From positions 558,001-622,000 of the forward strand of contig JANCMB010000001.1 in the NCBI GenBank assembly GCA_031317595.1: a stretch of DNA of 64,000 bases, read 5' to 3'. The DNA comes from Glutamicibacter sp. PS. GTDB taxonomy: Bacteria; Actinomycetota; Actinomycetes; Actinomycetales; Micrococcaceae. The notes below the pieces were generated by a model that made no database searches, was not told where the DNA came from, and saw nothing but the letters and a program-made list of their open reading frames with translations. This document shows, piece by piece, positions 8,955 through 18,315 of this stretch (within the stretch, counting starts at the first letter, position 1; every line of letters starts with the position of its first letter). The position numbers and the translations under genes are program-made.

Positions 8955-10211
8955 GTGGCACGTCGGCCTAAGCCCAAGGGTGAGACGACCAACCGCCGCT
9001 CATGGCCGGGCCGTCTGATCGATACCATCGAAGCGGGCAGCGCCCGAACGGTGGCGTTGGATTACACGCTGATTTTGGTGTGCTCGATTCTGCTCGCCTG
9101 TTTCGGTGTGCTGATGGTGCAGTCCTCGGCTTCGGTGGAAGCCATCGCAAAGGGACAGGACGGCTTTACCGTTGCGCTATCGCAGGCGATCTTCGCCGGG
9201 GTGGGCATCGTGCTGATGCTTATCATGCAGTTCATTTCCCCACAGACACTGAAAAAGTGTGCATGGGCTGCTGCCTTGCTGGCCATTATCCTGCTGTTCT
9301 TGGTGGCCTTTACTAGCCTGGGGCATGAGGTGCTGGGCAACAAAAACTGGATCACTATCGGTAGTATCCGAATGCAGCCCAGTGAGTTCGCGAAATTATC
9401 CCTCGCAGTCTTCGCCGCCTTCATGTTTGAAAAGAAGCAGAGTCTGCTCGGCGACATCAAGCATCTGCTGGTACCAGTCGTGGCACCGGTGGGTGGCGCC
9501 ATCGTTCTCTTGGTGCTTTTGGGCCATGACGTGGGCACCGTGCTGATCCTCGTGATGGTTCTGGCCGCAGCGCTGTTTCTTGCGGGCATGCGCTTCAAGT
9601 GGTTGTTGCTCTCGGTTGCCGTCGGTTTCATCGGCTTCGCCGGAGCGGTGCTTATGTCCGGGAACCGCCGGACCCGTATTAAGGCGTGGCTTGGTATTGA
9701 CTGCGGTTCGAATGGTGATGCCTGTCTTCAGTCGTCCATGGGTCTGCACGCCTTCGCCTCCGGCGGCTGGTTCGGGGTGGGACCTGGACAATCGCGTATG
9801 AAATGGTCCTATGTGCCCGAGGCGCAGAACGACTTCATCTTCTCCATTCTGGGTGAAGAGTTCGGGTTCCTCGGTGTGCTGGCGGTGCTGGTGCTCTTCG
9901 CATTGATTGCCCTGGCGATGTACCGCATCGCGATGCGCGCAACGGATCTTTACACGAGGATTCTAATGGGTTGCCTGATCTCTTGGATCATTGGGCAAAC
10001 CTTCGTGAACCTCGGCACCGTCAGTGGTCTGCTACCGGTGATTGGTGTGCCGCTGCCCTTTATCTCTTCGGGTGGCTCGGCGATGCTCGCCGTGATGATG
10101 GCCATGGGTTTTGCGCTCTCCAGCGCGCGCGATCAAAAACGAGAACTGCTGGCTCAGGCCGTGACGGCCGGCCCAGCGCAGACGAAAAAGCAAGGAACAG
10201 ACGAGGCATGA
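8955..10211 (+). CDS. ftsW: Septal peptidoglycan glycosyltransferase FtsW (SEDS family)
   Basis: SEDS-family polymerase that makes septal glycan strands from lipid II together with FtsI. It has about ten transmembrane segments, the Q-P-S-E-F-AK motif in GSIRMQPSEFAKL, the GPGQSRMKWSYVPEAQNDFIF region holding the catalytic Asp loop, and PFISSGGSAM near the end. The GTG at 8955 follows a good ribosome site (GGGAGG) and gives 418 residues; an in-frame ATG at 8901 inside murD is less likely. The stop overlaps the murG start (ATGA). Confidence 0.95.
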   Translation: MARRPKPKGETTNRRSWPGRLIDTIEAGSARTVALDYTLILVCSILLACFGVLMVQSSASVEAIAKGQDGFTVALSQAIFAGVGIVLMLIMQFISPQTLKKCAWAAALLAIILLFLVAFTSLGHEVLGNKNWITIGSIRMQPSEFAKLSLAVFAAFMFEKKQSLLGDIKHLLVPVVAPVGGAIVLLVLLGHDVGTVLILVMVLAAALFLAGMRFKWLLLSVAVGFIGFAGAVLMSGNRRTRIKAWLGIDCGSNGDACLQSSMGLHAFASGGWFGVGPGQSRMKWSYVPEAQNDFIFSILGEEFGFLGVLAVLVLFALIALAMYRIAMRATDLYTRILMGCLISWIIGQTFVNLGTVSGLLPVIGVPLPFISSGGSAMLAVMMAMGFALSSARDQKRELLAQAVTAGPAQTKKQGTDEA

Positions 10212-11332
10212 GCGAACCGATCCGACTGGTGGTCGCCGGTGGCGGAACCGCCGGACATATTTCTCCAATGTTGGCCATTGCGGACGCCGTGAAGGCGGAA
10301 AACCCCGAGGCACAAATCACCGCACTCGGTTCGCCGGAGGGGCTGGAAACCCGGTTGGTCCCGGAGGCCGGGTACCGCTTGGAGCTGATTCCGAAGGCAC
10401 CCTTGCCGCGAAGCCTCAATGCGGACCTGCTCAAGTTCCCCGTGCGCTTCTTCAAAGCCGTGCGACGGGCGAAGGCGGTTCTGCGTGAAACTCAGGCGGA
10501 GGCCTTGCTGGGCGTCGGGGGATATGTGTGCACCCCGGCCTATCTGGCCGCCCGAAGCCTGGGGGTTCCGATCATCGTGCATGAGGCCAACTCGATTGCC
10601 GGTATGGCGAACAAGGTTGGTGCCAAAAACGCCGCGGTGGTACGAACGACTTTTTCTAACACCGGGCTACCCGGCGAGCAGGTCGTGGGCATGCCCATGC
10701 GCTCGAATGTGGCTCAGATGGATGCCGACGCATTGCGTGATGAGGCCCGCGACTTTTTCAATGTGCCACGAAGCGGCGCACCGGTGCTCGTCATTAGCGG
10801 CGGCTCCTCGGGGGCGGCAAGTGTGAATACGGCCGTTGCTCGGGCCTTGCCGGCACTTGTCGAGGCCGGAATTCAGGTGGTGCACGTGACCGGGCGAGAC
10901 AAGGCCGTGCGTGACGAACACGGCGAACTCCTTTCCGCGCCGGGGTACACCCAGCTCGAGTATCTAGACCGCATGGACTACGGCTACGCCGCGGCCGACT
11001 TAATGATCTGTCGCTCCGGCGCGGGCACCGTGTGCGAATTGGCCGTCGCCGGGCGTCCCTCGATCTTGGTTCCGCTGCCGATCGGCAACGGCGAACAGCG
11101 ACTCAACGCGCGCGACCTCATGGCCGCCGGCGGAGCACTGCTGGTCGACGATGCGAAGTTCACTGCTGACTACATTGCGCAGACGGTCATACCGTTGCTC
11201 AAAGATGCCTCTACACTGAAGCAAATGGCCGCCGCCGCGGCCAGCCAAGGACACCGTGACGCCGCCGAACAAATGGCGCGGCTGATCATTGACGAAGTTG
11301 CCGGGCGCCGCGCCGCGCTCAAGGAAGGCTAG
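10208..11332 (+). CDS. murG: UDP-GlcNAc--lipid I N-acetylglucosaminyltransferase MurG
   Basis: Peripheral membrane GT28 enzyme that converts lipid I to lipid II. The protein begins MSEPIRLVVAGGGTAGHI, the glycine-rich G-loop of MurG; a second G-loop (ISGGSSGA) and the UDP-GlcNAc-binding end (CRSGAGTVCELAV, NGEQRLNA) follow. The 374-residue length is normal. The start is fixed by the ATGA overlap with ftsW; the frame is open further upstream, but that part lies inside ftsW and is not conserved. Confidence 0.97.
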   Translation: MSEPIRLVVAGGGTAGHISPMLAIADAVKAENPEAQITALGSPEGLETRLVPEAGYRLELIPKAPLPRSLNADLLKFPVRFFKAVRRAKAVLRETQAEALLGVGGYVCTPAYLAARSLGVPIIVHEANSIAGMANKVGAKNAAVVRTTFSNTGLPGEQVVGMPMRSNVAQMDADALRDEARDFFNVPRSGAPVLVISGGSSGAASVNTAVARALPALVEAGIQVVHVTGRDKAVRDEHGELLSAPGYTQLEYLDRMDYGYAAADLMICRSGAGTVCELAVAGRPSILVPLPIGNGEQRLNARDLMAAGGALLVDDAKFTADYIAQTVIPLLKDASTLKQMAAAAASQGHRDAAEQMARLIIDEVAGRRAALKEG

Positions 11333-11336
11333 AACT

Positions 11337-12734
11337 ATGGGTGCACCAGCACACCTGACGGAATTGGGCCGGGTCCACCTCATGGGTGTGGGCGGGGTCG
11401 GAGTCTCCGCCGTCGCGCGATTGCTTTTGGATGCCGGAGTGCCGGTATCCGGCAGCGACGCGAAGGACCTGCCGGTGATGCACGACTTGCGTAACCGCGG
11501 CGCGCGCATCCATGTGGGCTACGATCCGGCGAACCTGCAGGACGCCGACACGGTGATTGCCTCCTCCATTATCAAACCGGGCAATGCCGAATACGATCTG
11601 GCCCTCGATAAGGGACTGCGCATTTTGCACCGCTCCGAAGGTTTGGCCGCCACCATGCGTGGACACCAGAGCGTGGTGACTATTGCCGGTACCCACGGTA
11701 AAACGACGACTACCTCGTTGACGGCCCACATGTTGAAGGCCGCTGGACTGGCGCCTAGCTACGCGGTAGGGGCGAATATCCCGTCGCTGGGCACTAATGC
11801 CGAACTGGGTGACGGAAAGATCTTCGTGGCCGAAGCCGACGAATCCGACGCCTCCTTCTTGAATTACCGTCCCGACGTGGTGGTGGTGACCAACGTCGAG
11901 GCCGACCATCTGGATCACTATGGCAGCGCCGACGCCGTGCACCGCGCCTTTGAGGAGTTCGCCGGACTGCTGCCCGATGGTGGATTGCTGATCTGCTGCG
12001 CCGATGACCCCGGCGCACACGCGCTGGCGAACACCATGCGAGTACGGCGACCGGGACTGCGGGTGCAGACCTATGGTTTTGCCTCGAACGCCGATCGCCG
12101 ACTGAGCGATGCGCGTCCGCTGGCCGATGGACGGTTTGCCGCGACGATCGAATGGGGCAGCGGACAGAGCCACGAGCTCGTACTGAACGTGCCAGGGCAA
12201 CACAATCTGCTCAATGCCGCCGCCGCATTAGCCGTGGGACTGGACGCCGGTTTGGAAGTCGACGAGGCGTTGCACGCCCTAGCGAGCTTCTCCGGGGCGG
12301 CTCGGCGCTTCGAATTCAAGGGCGAAGCCGCAGGCGTGCGCGTGTATGACGACTACGCACACCATCCCACGGAGGTTACCGCCGCATTGCGCGCCGGTCG
12401 TGCCGTGGCCGAAGAAGGGCGGCTACACGTGGTGTTCCAGCCGCACCTGTTCTCGCGCACCGCCGAGTTCTATGCGGAGTTTGCCGAGGCGTTGTCGCTC
12501 GCGGACTCCGTTATTCTGCTCGAGATCTATCCGGCGCGTGAAGAACCGATCGTCGGCATTACCAGCGAACTGGTGGCCGAGCGCGTTCAGGTACCGGCAC
12601 GCGTGCTGACACCCGAACAGGCGGTACAGGCCGTGGTCGCCGATGCGATCGCCGGAGATCTCATCATGACCGTGGGTGCCGGGGATGTCACGGCGCTTGG
12701 AAACCAAATCGTTCGAGCCCTCGAAGCACGCTAG
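11337..12734 (+). CDS. murC: UDP-N-acetylmuramate--L-alanine ligase MurC
   Basis: First Mur ligase, adding L-Ala to UDP-MurNAc. Visible features are the N-terminal nucleotide-binding GVGGVGVSAVA, the P-loop IAGTHGKTTTT (about residues 116-125), the AEADESDASF motif and the VYDDYAHHPTEV motif that is diagnostic for MurC. The ATG at 11337 follows AAGGAAGG and gives 465 residues. It lies 4 bases after the murG stop. Its position late in the cluster, just before ftsQ, is usual for actinobacteria. Confidence 0.97.
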   Translation: MGAPAHLTELGRVHLMGVGGVGVSAVARLLLDAGVPVSGSDAKDLPVMHDLRNRGARIHVGYDPANLQDADTVIASSIIKPGNAEYDLALDKGLRILHRSEGLAATMRGHQSVVTIAGTHGKTTTTSLTAHMLKAAGLAPSYAVGANIPSLGTNAELGDGKIFVAEADESDASFLNYRPDVVVVTNVEADHLDHYGSADAVHRAFEEFAGLLPDGGLLICCADDPGAHALANTMRVRRPGLRVQTYGFASNADRRLSDARPLADGRFAATIEWGSGQSHELVLNVPGQHNLLNAAAALAVGLDAGLEVDEALHALASFSGAARRFEFKGEAAGVRVYDDYAHHPTEVTAALRAGRAVAEEGRLHVVFQPHLFSRTAEFYAEFAEALSLADSVILLEIYPAREEPIVGITSELVAERVQVPARVLTPEQAVQAVVADAIAGDLIMTVGAGDVTALGNQIVRALEAR

Positions 12735-12749
12735 GGGAGCGGTGCGCTG

Positions 12750-13484
12750 ATGCCAGAGAATTCGAAAGTTCTACCGCTACCGGTCACCGACCAGGCGCGG
12801 CGACGCAAGCTACTGTTCATCATTATCGGCGCGATCGTGGCGCTGAGCGTTGCAGCGGTGCTTGTGCTGAGCTTTTCGCCATTGCTGGCGGCGCGAAATA
12901 TTTCGGTGACGGGCACGAAGCTGGTGAGCGAAAAACAACTCACCGAGAAGCTCCAAACCCTCCAAGGGGTGCCGCTACCGCGCATCTCCGAAGGCAGGGT
13001 CAGCGACCTGATCGGTGACCAGCCGGCGATTAAGGAACTCGTCGTGCGTGCCCAGATGCCCGACACGCTGGTGGTTGAGGTCGTCGAACAAGTACCGGTA
13101 GCCATCCTAGTGGAGGGCAAGTCCCGGTATCTGGTCTCCTCCGAGGGTGACAAACTCAAGAAACTCGGGGAGAAAGACAAGACCAAACTTCCCACGGTGA
13201 AATTAAGCGACGAGGCCAAGAGCCCGGAGTCTTTCGCTCTACTGACCGAGGTATTGGCTACGGTAGATGAAAAGGTACTTGCCCAATCGAGTGCTGCGAC
13301 CGTGACCAAGGCAGGTTTCCTCGAGCTACAACTACCGAAGAAGCGCGTCCTCGTCTGGGGTGATGGAAGTGATGCCGCTTTGAAGAATAAGGTTGCGGCG
13401 ATTTTCCTGAAGGACCTGAAGGAAAACAACGACGCGCCGAAGTCAATTGATATTTCCAACCCTGAAAGCCCAGTCACATACTAG
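12750..13484 (+). CDS. ftsQ: Cell division protein FtsQ (POTRA domain)
   Basis: A 244-residue bitopic divisome protein that links FtsL/FtsB to the septal synthase. It has a short basic cytoplasmic part, one transmembrane helix (about 24-50), a POTRA domain starting at NISVTGTKLVSEKQL, and a beta domain. It is short compared with many actinobacterial FtsQ proteins, which have longer cytoplasmic tails. It lies between murC and ftsZ with a GGGGAGCGG ribosome site, and the call rests on domain order and context. Confidence 0.9.
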   Translation: MPENSKVLPLPVTDQARRRKLLFIIIGAIVALSVAAVLVLSFSPLLAARNISVTGTKLVSEKQLTEKLQTLQGVPLPRISEGRVSDLIGDQPAIKELVVRAQMPDTLVVEVVEQVPVAILVEGKSRYLVSSEGDKLKKLGEKDKTKLPTVKLSDEAKSPESFALLTEVLATVDEKVLAQSSAATVTKAGFLELQLPKKRVLVWGDGSDAALKNKVAAIFLKDLKENNDAPKSIDISNPESPVTY

Positions 13485-13712
13485 CTTGAACGAAAGTTTC
13501 TCAACTCGTGGTGTGTGGTGAACCAAGGCGCATCGAACATCTGGAAAGATAGTAGGGGATAGACGACACGCCAAGGCGGTCGTTGCAGAAAGACACCATG
13601 GCTCATAGCGTTCAACTAGCGGAAGCATGAGGAACTAACACCTTATGGCTCAGGGTGAAGGTTCGAAACGCAAGTCGTGAATACGTAGCACAACTAACAA
13701 GGGAAGCGGGAC
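13485..13712 (+). promoter_or_regulatory. ftsZ upstream region with likely own promoter
   Basis: A 228-base gap in an otherwise tight cluster. ftsZ commonly has extra promoters here. A possible -10 (GATAGT at 13547-13552) is visible, but no strong -35, so the exact promoter is uncertain. An AGGGAAGCGGG ribosome site precedes the GTG. No open reading frame or stable hairpin stands out. Confidence 0.4.
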
Positions 13713-14906
13713 GTGGCAGCTCCACAGAATTACCTCGCGGTCATTAAAGTCGTAGGCATCGGCGGTGGCGGTGTCAACGCCGTAAACCGCATGATCGAAG
13801 TCGGCCTCAAGGGCGTTGAATTCATCGCCATTAATACGGATGCCCAGGCGCTGCTGATGAGCGACGCAGACGTGAAGCTCGACGTGGGACGCGAACTTAC
13901 TCGCGGCCTCGGCGCCGGCGCCAACCCCGATGTGGGACGCCAGGCAGCCGAAGACCACGTGGAGGAGATCGAAGACGTCCTGCGCGGCGCCGACATGGTC
14001 TTCGTCACCGCCGGTGAAGGTGGTGGCACCGGTACCGGTGGTGCGCCAGTTGTCGCCCGCGTGGCACGCTCGCTCGGCGCGCTGACCATTGGTGTGGTCA
14101 CTCGTCCATTCACCTTCGAAGGCCGCCGCCGTGCGAACTCCGCCGAGTCGGGCATTGAAGCCCTGCGCGACGAAGTTGACACGCTGATCGTGATCCCGAA
14201 TGACCGTTTGCTCTCCATCTCGGACCGCAACGTCTCGGTACTCGATGCCTTCCGTCAGGCCGACCAGGTGCTGCTCTCCGGTGTGCAGGGCATCACCGAC
14301 CTGATCACCACCTCGGGTCTGATCAACCTGGACTTCGCCGACGTCAAGTCTGTGATGCAGGGTGCTGGCTCGGCCCTCATGGGTATTGGTTCGGCACGGG
14401 GTGAAGATCGCGCAGTCAAGGCCGCCGAATTGGCAATAGCTTCTCCGCTGCTGGAGGCCTCGATCGACGGTGCCCACGGCGTGCTGCTCTCGATCCAGGG
14501 TGGCTCGGACTTGGGCCTGTTCGAAATCAACGAAGCGGCACGTCTGGTGCAGGAAGTCGCCCACCCCGAAGCCAACATCATCTTCGGTGCCGTGATCGAT
14601 GATGCACTGGGTGATGAGGCTCGCGTGACCGTCATCGCCGCCGGCTTCGACGAGCCGGATGTGACCAGCAAGCCAGCCGTTCAGCCAGCTGCGCGCCCGG
14701 TCGCCGCACGCCCGGCAGAAACCGAGCAGGCTCCGGTTGCTGAGAGCAAGCCGGAACCGACCGCAACGCCGGTCTCCAGCGCACCAGTGGAGTCGAAGCC
14801 GGTTGCCGCCGAGCAGAACTCCTCCTTCCAGGACCTGCCCGACGTGGTTGACTCCGACCTCAAGGGTTCGAGCGACGACCTGGACGTCCCGGAGTTCTTG
14901 AAGTAA
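13713..14906 (+). CDS. ftsZ: Cell division GTPase FtsZ
   Basis: Tubulin-like GTPase that forms the Z ring. The GTPase core shows [15 protein letters not shown] at the N-terminus, the tubulin signature GGGTGTG near residues 105-111, and the T7 loop region [12 protein letters not shown] low-complexity Pro/Ala/Glu linker (about 315-380) leads to the conserved tail [10 protein letters not shown], which in the family binds SepF and other partners; sepF lies two genes downstream. The start is GTG with a strong ribosome site. At 397 residues it is of normal length. Confidence 0.98.
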   Translation: MAAPQNYLAVIKVVGIGGGGVNAVNRMIEVGLKGVEFIAINTDAQALLMSDADVKLDVGRELTRGLGAGANPDVGRQAAEDHVEEIEDVLRGADMVFVTAGEGGGTGTGGAPVVARVARSLGALTIGVVTRPFTFEGRRRANSAESGIEALRDEVDTLIVIPNDRLLSISDRNVSVLDAFRQADQVLLSGVQGITDLITTSGLINLDFADVKSVMQGAGSALMGIGSARGEDRAVKAAELAIASPLLEASIDGAHGVLLSIQGGSDLGLFEINEAARLVQEVAHPEANIIFGAVIDDALGDEARVTVIAAGFDEPDVTSKPAVQPAARPVAARPAETEQAPVAESKPEPTATPVSSAPVESKPVAAEQNSSFQDLPDVVDSDLKGSSDDLDVPEFLK

Positions 14907-14924
14907 CTAAGGGCGTTATATCCC

Positions 14925-15641
14925 GTGCTACGTTTCACGTCGGACCTCGATCCGTCCATCCAACTGGCATTCACCACGCAGGCAGAGGGTAACCTCGCAC
15001 TGCACGTGAACGACGATTCCTCGCTTGTCGAGGCCAATCGGACCATGTTGGAGGAACGGATCGGGGTCCCTCGTTTTTCCTTGGCCTTCATGAATCAGGT
15101 CCACTCCGCCGATGTTGTTCAGGTGGAGCCGGTGCAACGTACTAGTTGGAGCGATCCGGTGGCCCCAACCTGTGACGGTCTCCTCTCCTTCGGGGCTGCC
15201 ACACCACTGGCTGTCATGGTGGCAGATTGCCTGCCGGTACTCTTCGTGGCTCGACATGCCGAAGGTCAGTTGGCAACTGCGGCGGTGCACGCTGGACGCC
15301 GCGGTCTGTTGGACGGAATTCTTGGTGTCACCGTTGAGCGCTTGCATCAATGGGGCGCCGAAGAAATCGAGGCTGTGATCGGACCGGCTATTTGTGGCTC
15401 CTGCTACGAAGTGCCCGAGCACATGCAGCTTGAGTCCGAATCGCTCATGCCAGGAATCTCAAGTCACACCCGTTGGGGTAGTACCGGCCTGGACTTACCT
15501 GGAACGGCTCGGCGGTACCTTGAATCGCAGGATGTGCGCGTACGATCGCCCCAGCCATGCACTCTTGAAGATGAACGTTTCTATTCCTACCGTCGAGACT
15601 CGGGTTGCGGACGGCTGGCCGGAGTTGTGTGGCGAAGATAA
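14925..15641 (+). CDS. pgeF: Peptidoglycan editing factor PgeF / purine nucleoside phosphorylase (YfiH/YlmD family)
   Basis: A 238-residue Cu-oxidase_4 family protein (formerly called laccase-like or polyphenol oxidase). Members phosphorolyse or deaminate purine nucleosides in vitro, and PgeF removes mis-incorporated residues from the cell-wall pathway in E. coli. The metal and active-site motifs NQVHSADV, VADCLPVLF and AAVHAGRRGLLDG are present. It starts with GTG 18 bases after ftsZ. In many actinobacteria the next gene is yggS, but here sepF follows directly. Confidence 0.88.
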   Translation: MLRFTSDLDPSIQLAFTTQAEGNLALHVNDDSSLVEANRTMLEERIGVPRFSLAFMNQVHSADVVQVEPVQRTSWSDPVAPTCDGLLSFGAATPLAVMVADCLPVLFVARHAEGQLATAAVHAGRRGLLDGILGVTVERLHQWGAEEIEAVIGPAICGSCYEVPEHMQLESESLMPGISSHTRWGSTGLDLPGTARRYLESQDVRVRSPQPCTLEDERFYSYRRDSGCGRLAGVVWRR

Positions 15642-15778
15642 AGTCAGCGAATTCCCGGGCGACACGCCAGCGAAAGTCAGCGGATGAACGCTGGCAAACG
15701 GCGCACGGTGCTGTAGCGTCGAAGTAGCGGAATCATGCAACTTGCGGTGGCATGCAAGGGATAACGAGGAGAAGAATC

Positions 15779-16339
15779 ATGGCAGCTGACGGACTGCGTA
15801 AAGCAATGGTCTATCTCGGTCTGGCCGACGCCGTCGAGCAGGACGAGACTCCGGTCGAGAAGCCTGAGGCCAAGAGCCAGGTTCGAGTGGTGGAAGAGCC
15901 CGAATACAGCAAACCTGCGGAAACTCCCCGCACCCCGGCGCCGGCTCCGGCCAAGGCCGCTGTTCCGCGACCAGAAGTCAATGAACCGGACACCGAGTAT
16001 CGGGCACCGGTTACTCCGATCAAGCGTGCCCCTTCAGTACGGGATGAGGATTCCGAATTGCGTCAGATTACAACCGTCCACCCGCGCTCTTACAATGATG
16101 CGAAGATTATTGGAGAGAACTTCCGTGACGGTATCCCGGTGATTATGAACGTTACCGATATGGGTGAGACCGACGCCAAGCGCTTGGTGGATTTCTCCGC
16201 CGGACTCGTATTCGCGCTACATGGCTCCATCGAACGAGTCACGAACAAAGTCTTCCTGCTCTCACCGTCAACCGTCGAGGTGCTCGGCGAGGACCGTAAG
16301 CAGTCCGAGGCGCAGGCCACCTTCTTTAACCAGAGCTAG
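15779..16339 (+). CDS. sepF: Cell division protein SepF
   Basis: FtsZ-binding membrane anchor. The N-terminal [17 protein letters not shown] is the membrane-binding amphipathic helix seen in actinobacterial SepF. A Pro-rich, disordered linker (about 25-85) leads to the globular SepF domain (about 95-180, [36 protein letters not shown]). The ATG at 15779 follows AACGAGGAGAAG, and a frame extension upstream (15752) is unlikely. It gives 186 residues. Confidence 0.95.
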   Translation: MAADGLRKAMVYLGLADAVEQDETPVEKPEAKSQVRVVEEPEYSKPAETPRTPAPAPAKAAVPRPEVNEPDTEYRAPVTPIKRAPSVRDEDSELRQITTVHPRSYNDAKIIGENFRDGIPVIMNVTDMGETDAKRLVDFSAGLVFALHGSIERVTNKVFLLSPSTVEVLGEDRKQSEAQATFFNQS

Positions 16340-16366
16340 TAGCGGATCGCGACCGGTCAGAGTTTC

Positions 16367-16663
16367 ATGATTTTCGGCACCCTCTATCTCGCACTCAGCA
16401 TCCTGCAGATCCTGCTGCTGATGAGAATTGTCCTTGATGTGACGGAAAATTTCGCTCGTTCATGGCGACCAGCGGGAATAGCGTTGTTGACGGCCACCGT
16501 GATTGTGACAATTACGGATCCACCCCTACGCTGGCTACGGCGTTGGATTAAACCCGTCGATTTCGGCGGAATCCGTTTGGATTTGTCCTTCATCGTCCTG
16601 TTTATTGTGGTCATTATCGCGCACGCCATTGTTCGCAACTTAGGCATTCAAACCTCGCTATAG
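16367..16663 (+). CDS. YggT family membrane protein
   Basis: A 98-residue hydrophobic protein with two to three transmembrane segments and the YggT pattern (YLALSILQILLLMRIVLDV, ITDPPLRWLRRWIKP, IRLDLSFIVLFI). The cellular role is not settled; it is nearly always next to sepF and divIVA, which suggests a function at the division or polar-growth site. It starts 27 bases after sepF and has no clear promoter of its own. Confidence 0.9.
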   Translation: MIFGTLYLALSILQILLLMRIVLDVTENFARSWRPAGIALLTATVIVTITDPPLRWLRRWIKPVDFGGIRLDLSFIVLFIVVIIAHAIVRNLGIQTSL

Positions 16664-16888
16664 TCCGTGAATCTCTCACTGACTAGTGTTGTCTTAGGAC
16701 AAATGACCATGTAGATTCATGATTGAGAGAGCAGACAGCCCGTCTGGTTTCGTCATCAGTGACCAAATCGTTATATCCTTTAAGAAATGGTGCTTCGGCT
16801 TCGCAGGCTGTGGCACTGTAGAACGGTAAGTGTTTCGCCAACCAAACTAATGGTCGAGCGGAAAAGACCCCAGTATTGAGGTGACCAA
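16664..16888 (+). promoter_or_regulatory. divIVA upstream region
   Basis: A 225-base gap before divIVA. It contains a short perfect dyad TTGTC-TTAG-GACAA (16689-16702), a possible -10 TAGAAC (16819-16824) and a GAGGTG ribosome site just before the ATG. An independent divIVA promoter is likely from the spacing, but its exact place is not certain. Confidence 0.4.
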
Positions 16889-17629
16889 ATGGCTTTGACG
16901 CCAGAAGACGTAGTCAATAAGCGGTTTCAGCCGACCAAGTTTCGCGAGGGCTACGATCAGGACGAGGTAGATGATTTCCTCGACGAGATCGTCGTCGAAC
17001 TCCGTCGCCTGAACGCTGAGAACGACGAGCTCCGCAGCCGTCTAGCCGCCCTTGGTGAAGACGTGGCCGGTTCGAAGGAGCAGTCCGTGCCCGCTCCGGT
17101 GGCCGCCGCTCCCGGCAAGCCTGCCGAGGAGAAGAAGACTGAAGCCCCGGCGAAGCCTGCTGAGGAGAAGAAGGCTGAGGCTCCGGCGAAGCCTGCCGAG
17201 GAGAAGAAGGCCGAAGCTCCGGCGAAGCCTGCCGAAGCCAAGAAGGATGCAGCGCCTGCTGCGGCGCCGGCAGCACCTGCCGCGGCTACCAAGCCTGCTA
17301 CCGAAAACACTGCCGAGTCTGCAGCCAACGTGTTGGCCATGGCTCAGCGCCTGCACGACGAGTACGTCGCATCCGGTGTCGAGCAGCGCGATAAGATCAT
17401 CTCCGAAGCGAAGACCGAGGCAAATAACCTGGTCACCTCCGCCGAAGAGAAGAGCAAGAAGACTTTGTCGGCCCTGGAGCAGCAGAAGGCCGTCCTCGAG
17501 CGCAAGCTCGATCAGCTGCGTAGCTTCGAGCGTGACTACCGTGCACGCCTGAAGACCTACATCGAAGGCCAGCTGCGTGAACTCGAGGCCTCGGCCCCGG
17601 TTGACGGCGGCGCGGCTAAGGCGAACTAG
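16889..17629 (+). CDS. divIVA: DivIVA / Wag31 polar growth scaffold
   Basis: A 246-residue cytoplasmic coiled-coil protein that marks poles and septa and guides cell-wall growth. The N-terminal membrane-binding domain is clear (TPEDVVNKRFQPTKFREGYD, DEVDDFLDEIV). It is followed by a Lys/Ala/Pro/Glu insert (about residues 77-140) made of a four-times repeated 12-residue unit, and then a long C-terminal coiled coil (about 148-236). The insert separates the two helical parts. ATG start with a GAGGTG ribosome site. Confidence 0.95.
   Translation: MALTPEDVVNKRFQPTKFREGYDQDEVDDFLDEIVVELRRLNAENDELRSRLAALGEDVAGSKEQSVPAPVAAAPGKPAEEKKTEAPAKPAEEKKAEAPAKPAEEKKAEAPAKPAEAKKDAAPAAAPAAPAAATKPATENTAESAANVLAMAQRLHDEYVASGVEQRDKIISEAKTEANNLVTSAEEKSKKTLSALEQQKAVLERKLDQLRSFERDYRARLKTYIEGQLRELEASAPVDGGAAKAN
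17117..17260 (+). repeat. Four in-frame 36-base tandem repeats inside divIVA
   Basis: Units begin at 17117, 17153, 17189 and 17225. Each encodes KPAEEKKAEAPA or a close variant (KPAEEKKTEAPA, KPAEAKKDAAPA). Units 2 and 3 encode identical peptides. Because the unit length is a multiple of three, gain or loss of copies would keep the frame. Confidence 0.95.
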
Positions 17630-17671
17630 TCAAGGCTAGTTTGTTGGGCTGAAACAAACATCAGTAAAGTT

Positions 17672-17713
17672 AACGGTGGCTCCGGAATGATCCGGTGCCA
17701 CCGTTGATTTTTT
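17672..17713 (+). terminator. Rho-independent terminator after divIVA
   Basis: AACGGTGGC (17672-17680) pairs with GCCACCGTT (17697-17705), with an inner CCGG/CCGG stem, followed by GA and a run of six T. It separates the dcw operon from lspA. Confidence 0.9.
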
Positions 17714-17730
17714 AACCAAGGACAACAAAT

Positions 17731-18315
17731 ATGACATCCGGTGTGGACCCGGCGACCCCCGCCACGGCAGGCCGCAAATTCCTCTGGCTCGGGCTAGCGC
17801 TTGCTGCCCTGGCCTTCGTCGCGGACCAAGTCGTCAAGTTCAGCGTCGAAGCAAATATGACCTTAGGTCAAGCTATCGAGGTGATTCCCGGATTCTTCGA
17901 CATCCACTACATTCTCAATTCCGGTGCTGCGTTCTCCTTCGGCGAGCAGTTCACCGTGGTCTTTACCCTCCTGCAGGCCGCCGTTGCGGTGTACTGCGGG
18001 TATCTGCTGATACGCAAGGTCAGCACCCTAAGCTGGGGGATCGTCCTGGGGTGTCTGCTCGGGGGAGTGGCCGGGAACCTCTACGACCGTTTATTCCGCG
18101 AACCGTCCTTCGGTATGGGACATGTGGTGGACATGTTTTCCGTCCACGGCTTCGCGATCTTCAATGTGGCCGACTCGTTTATCGTTTGCTCCATGATCGT
18201 GGTCGCACTGCTACTGATCCGTGGTGTGAACTTCGACGGTACCCGGGAAAGCTCCGAGCCGAAGGGCAGCGAGCTCAGTGGCGATAAGCCCGTTGATGAG
18301 GACGACGAGAAGTGA
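17731..18315 (+). CDS. lspA: Lipoprotein signal peptidase LspA (signal peptidase II)
   Basis: Membrane aspartic protease that cleaves signal peptides of diacylglyceryl-modified prolipoproteins. It has four transmembrane segments; conserved motifs are ADQVVKF, YILNSGAAFSFG, GNLYDRLFR (first catalytic Asp) and FNVADSFI (second catalytic Asp). It is 194 residues with a longer acidic tail than usual. The stop overlaps the rluD GTG start (GTGA), so the two are probably translated together. Confidence 0.96.
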   Translation: MTSGVDPATPATAGRKFLWLGLALAALAFVADQVVKFSVEANMTLGQAIEVIPGFFDIHYILNSGAAFSFGEQFTVVFTLLQAAVAVYCGYLLIRKVSTLSWGIVLGCLLGGVAGNLYDRLFREPSFGMGHVVDMFSVHGFAIFNVADSFIVCSMIVVALLLIRGVNFDGTRESSEPKGSELSGDKPVDEDDEK

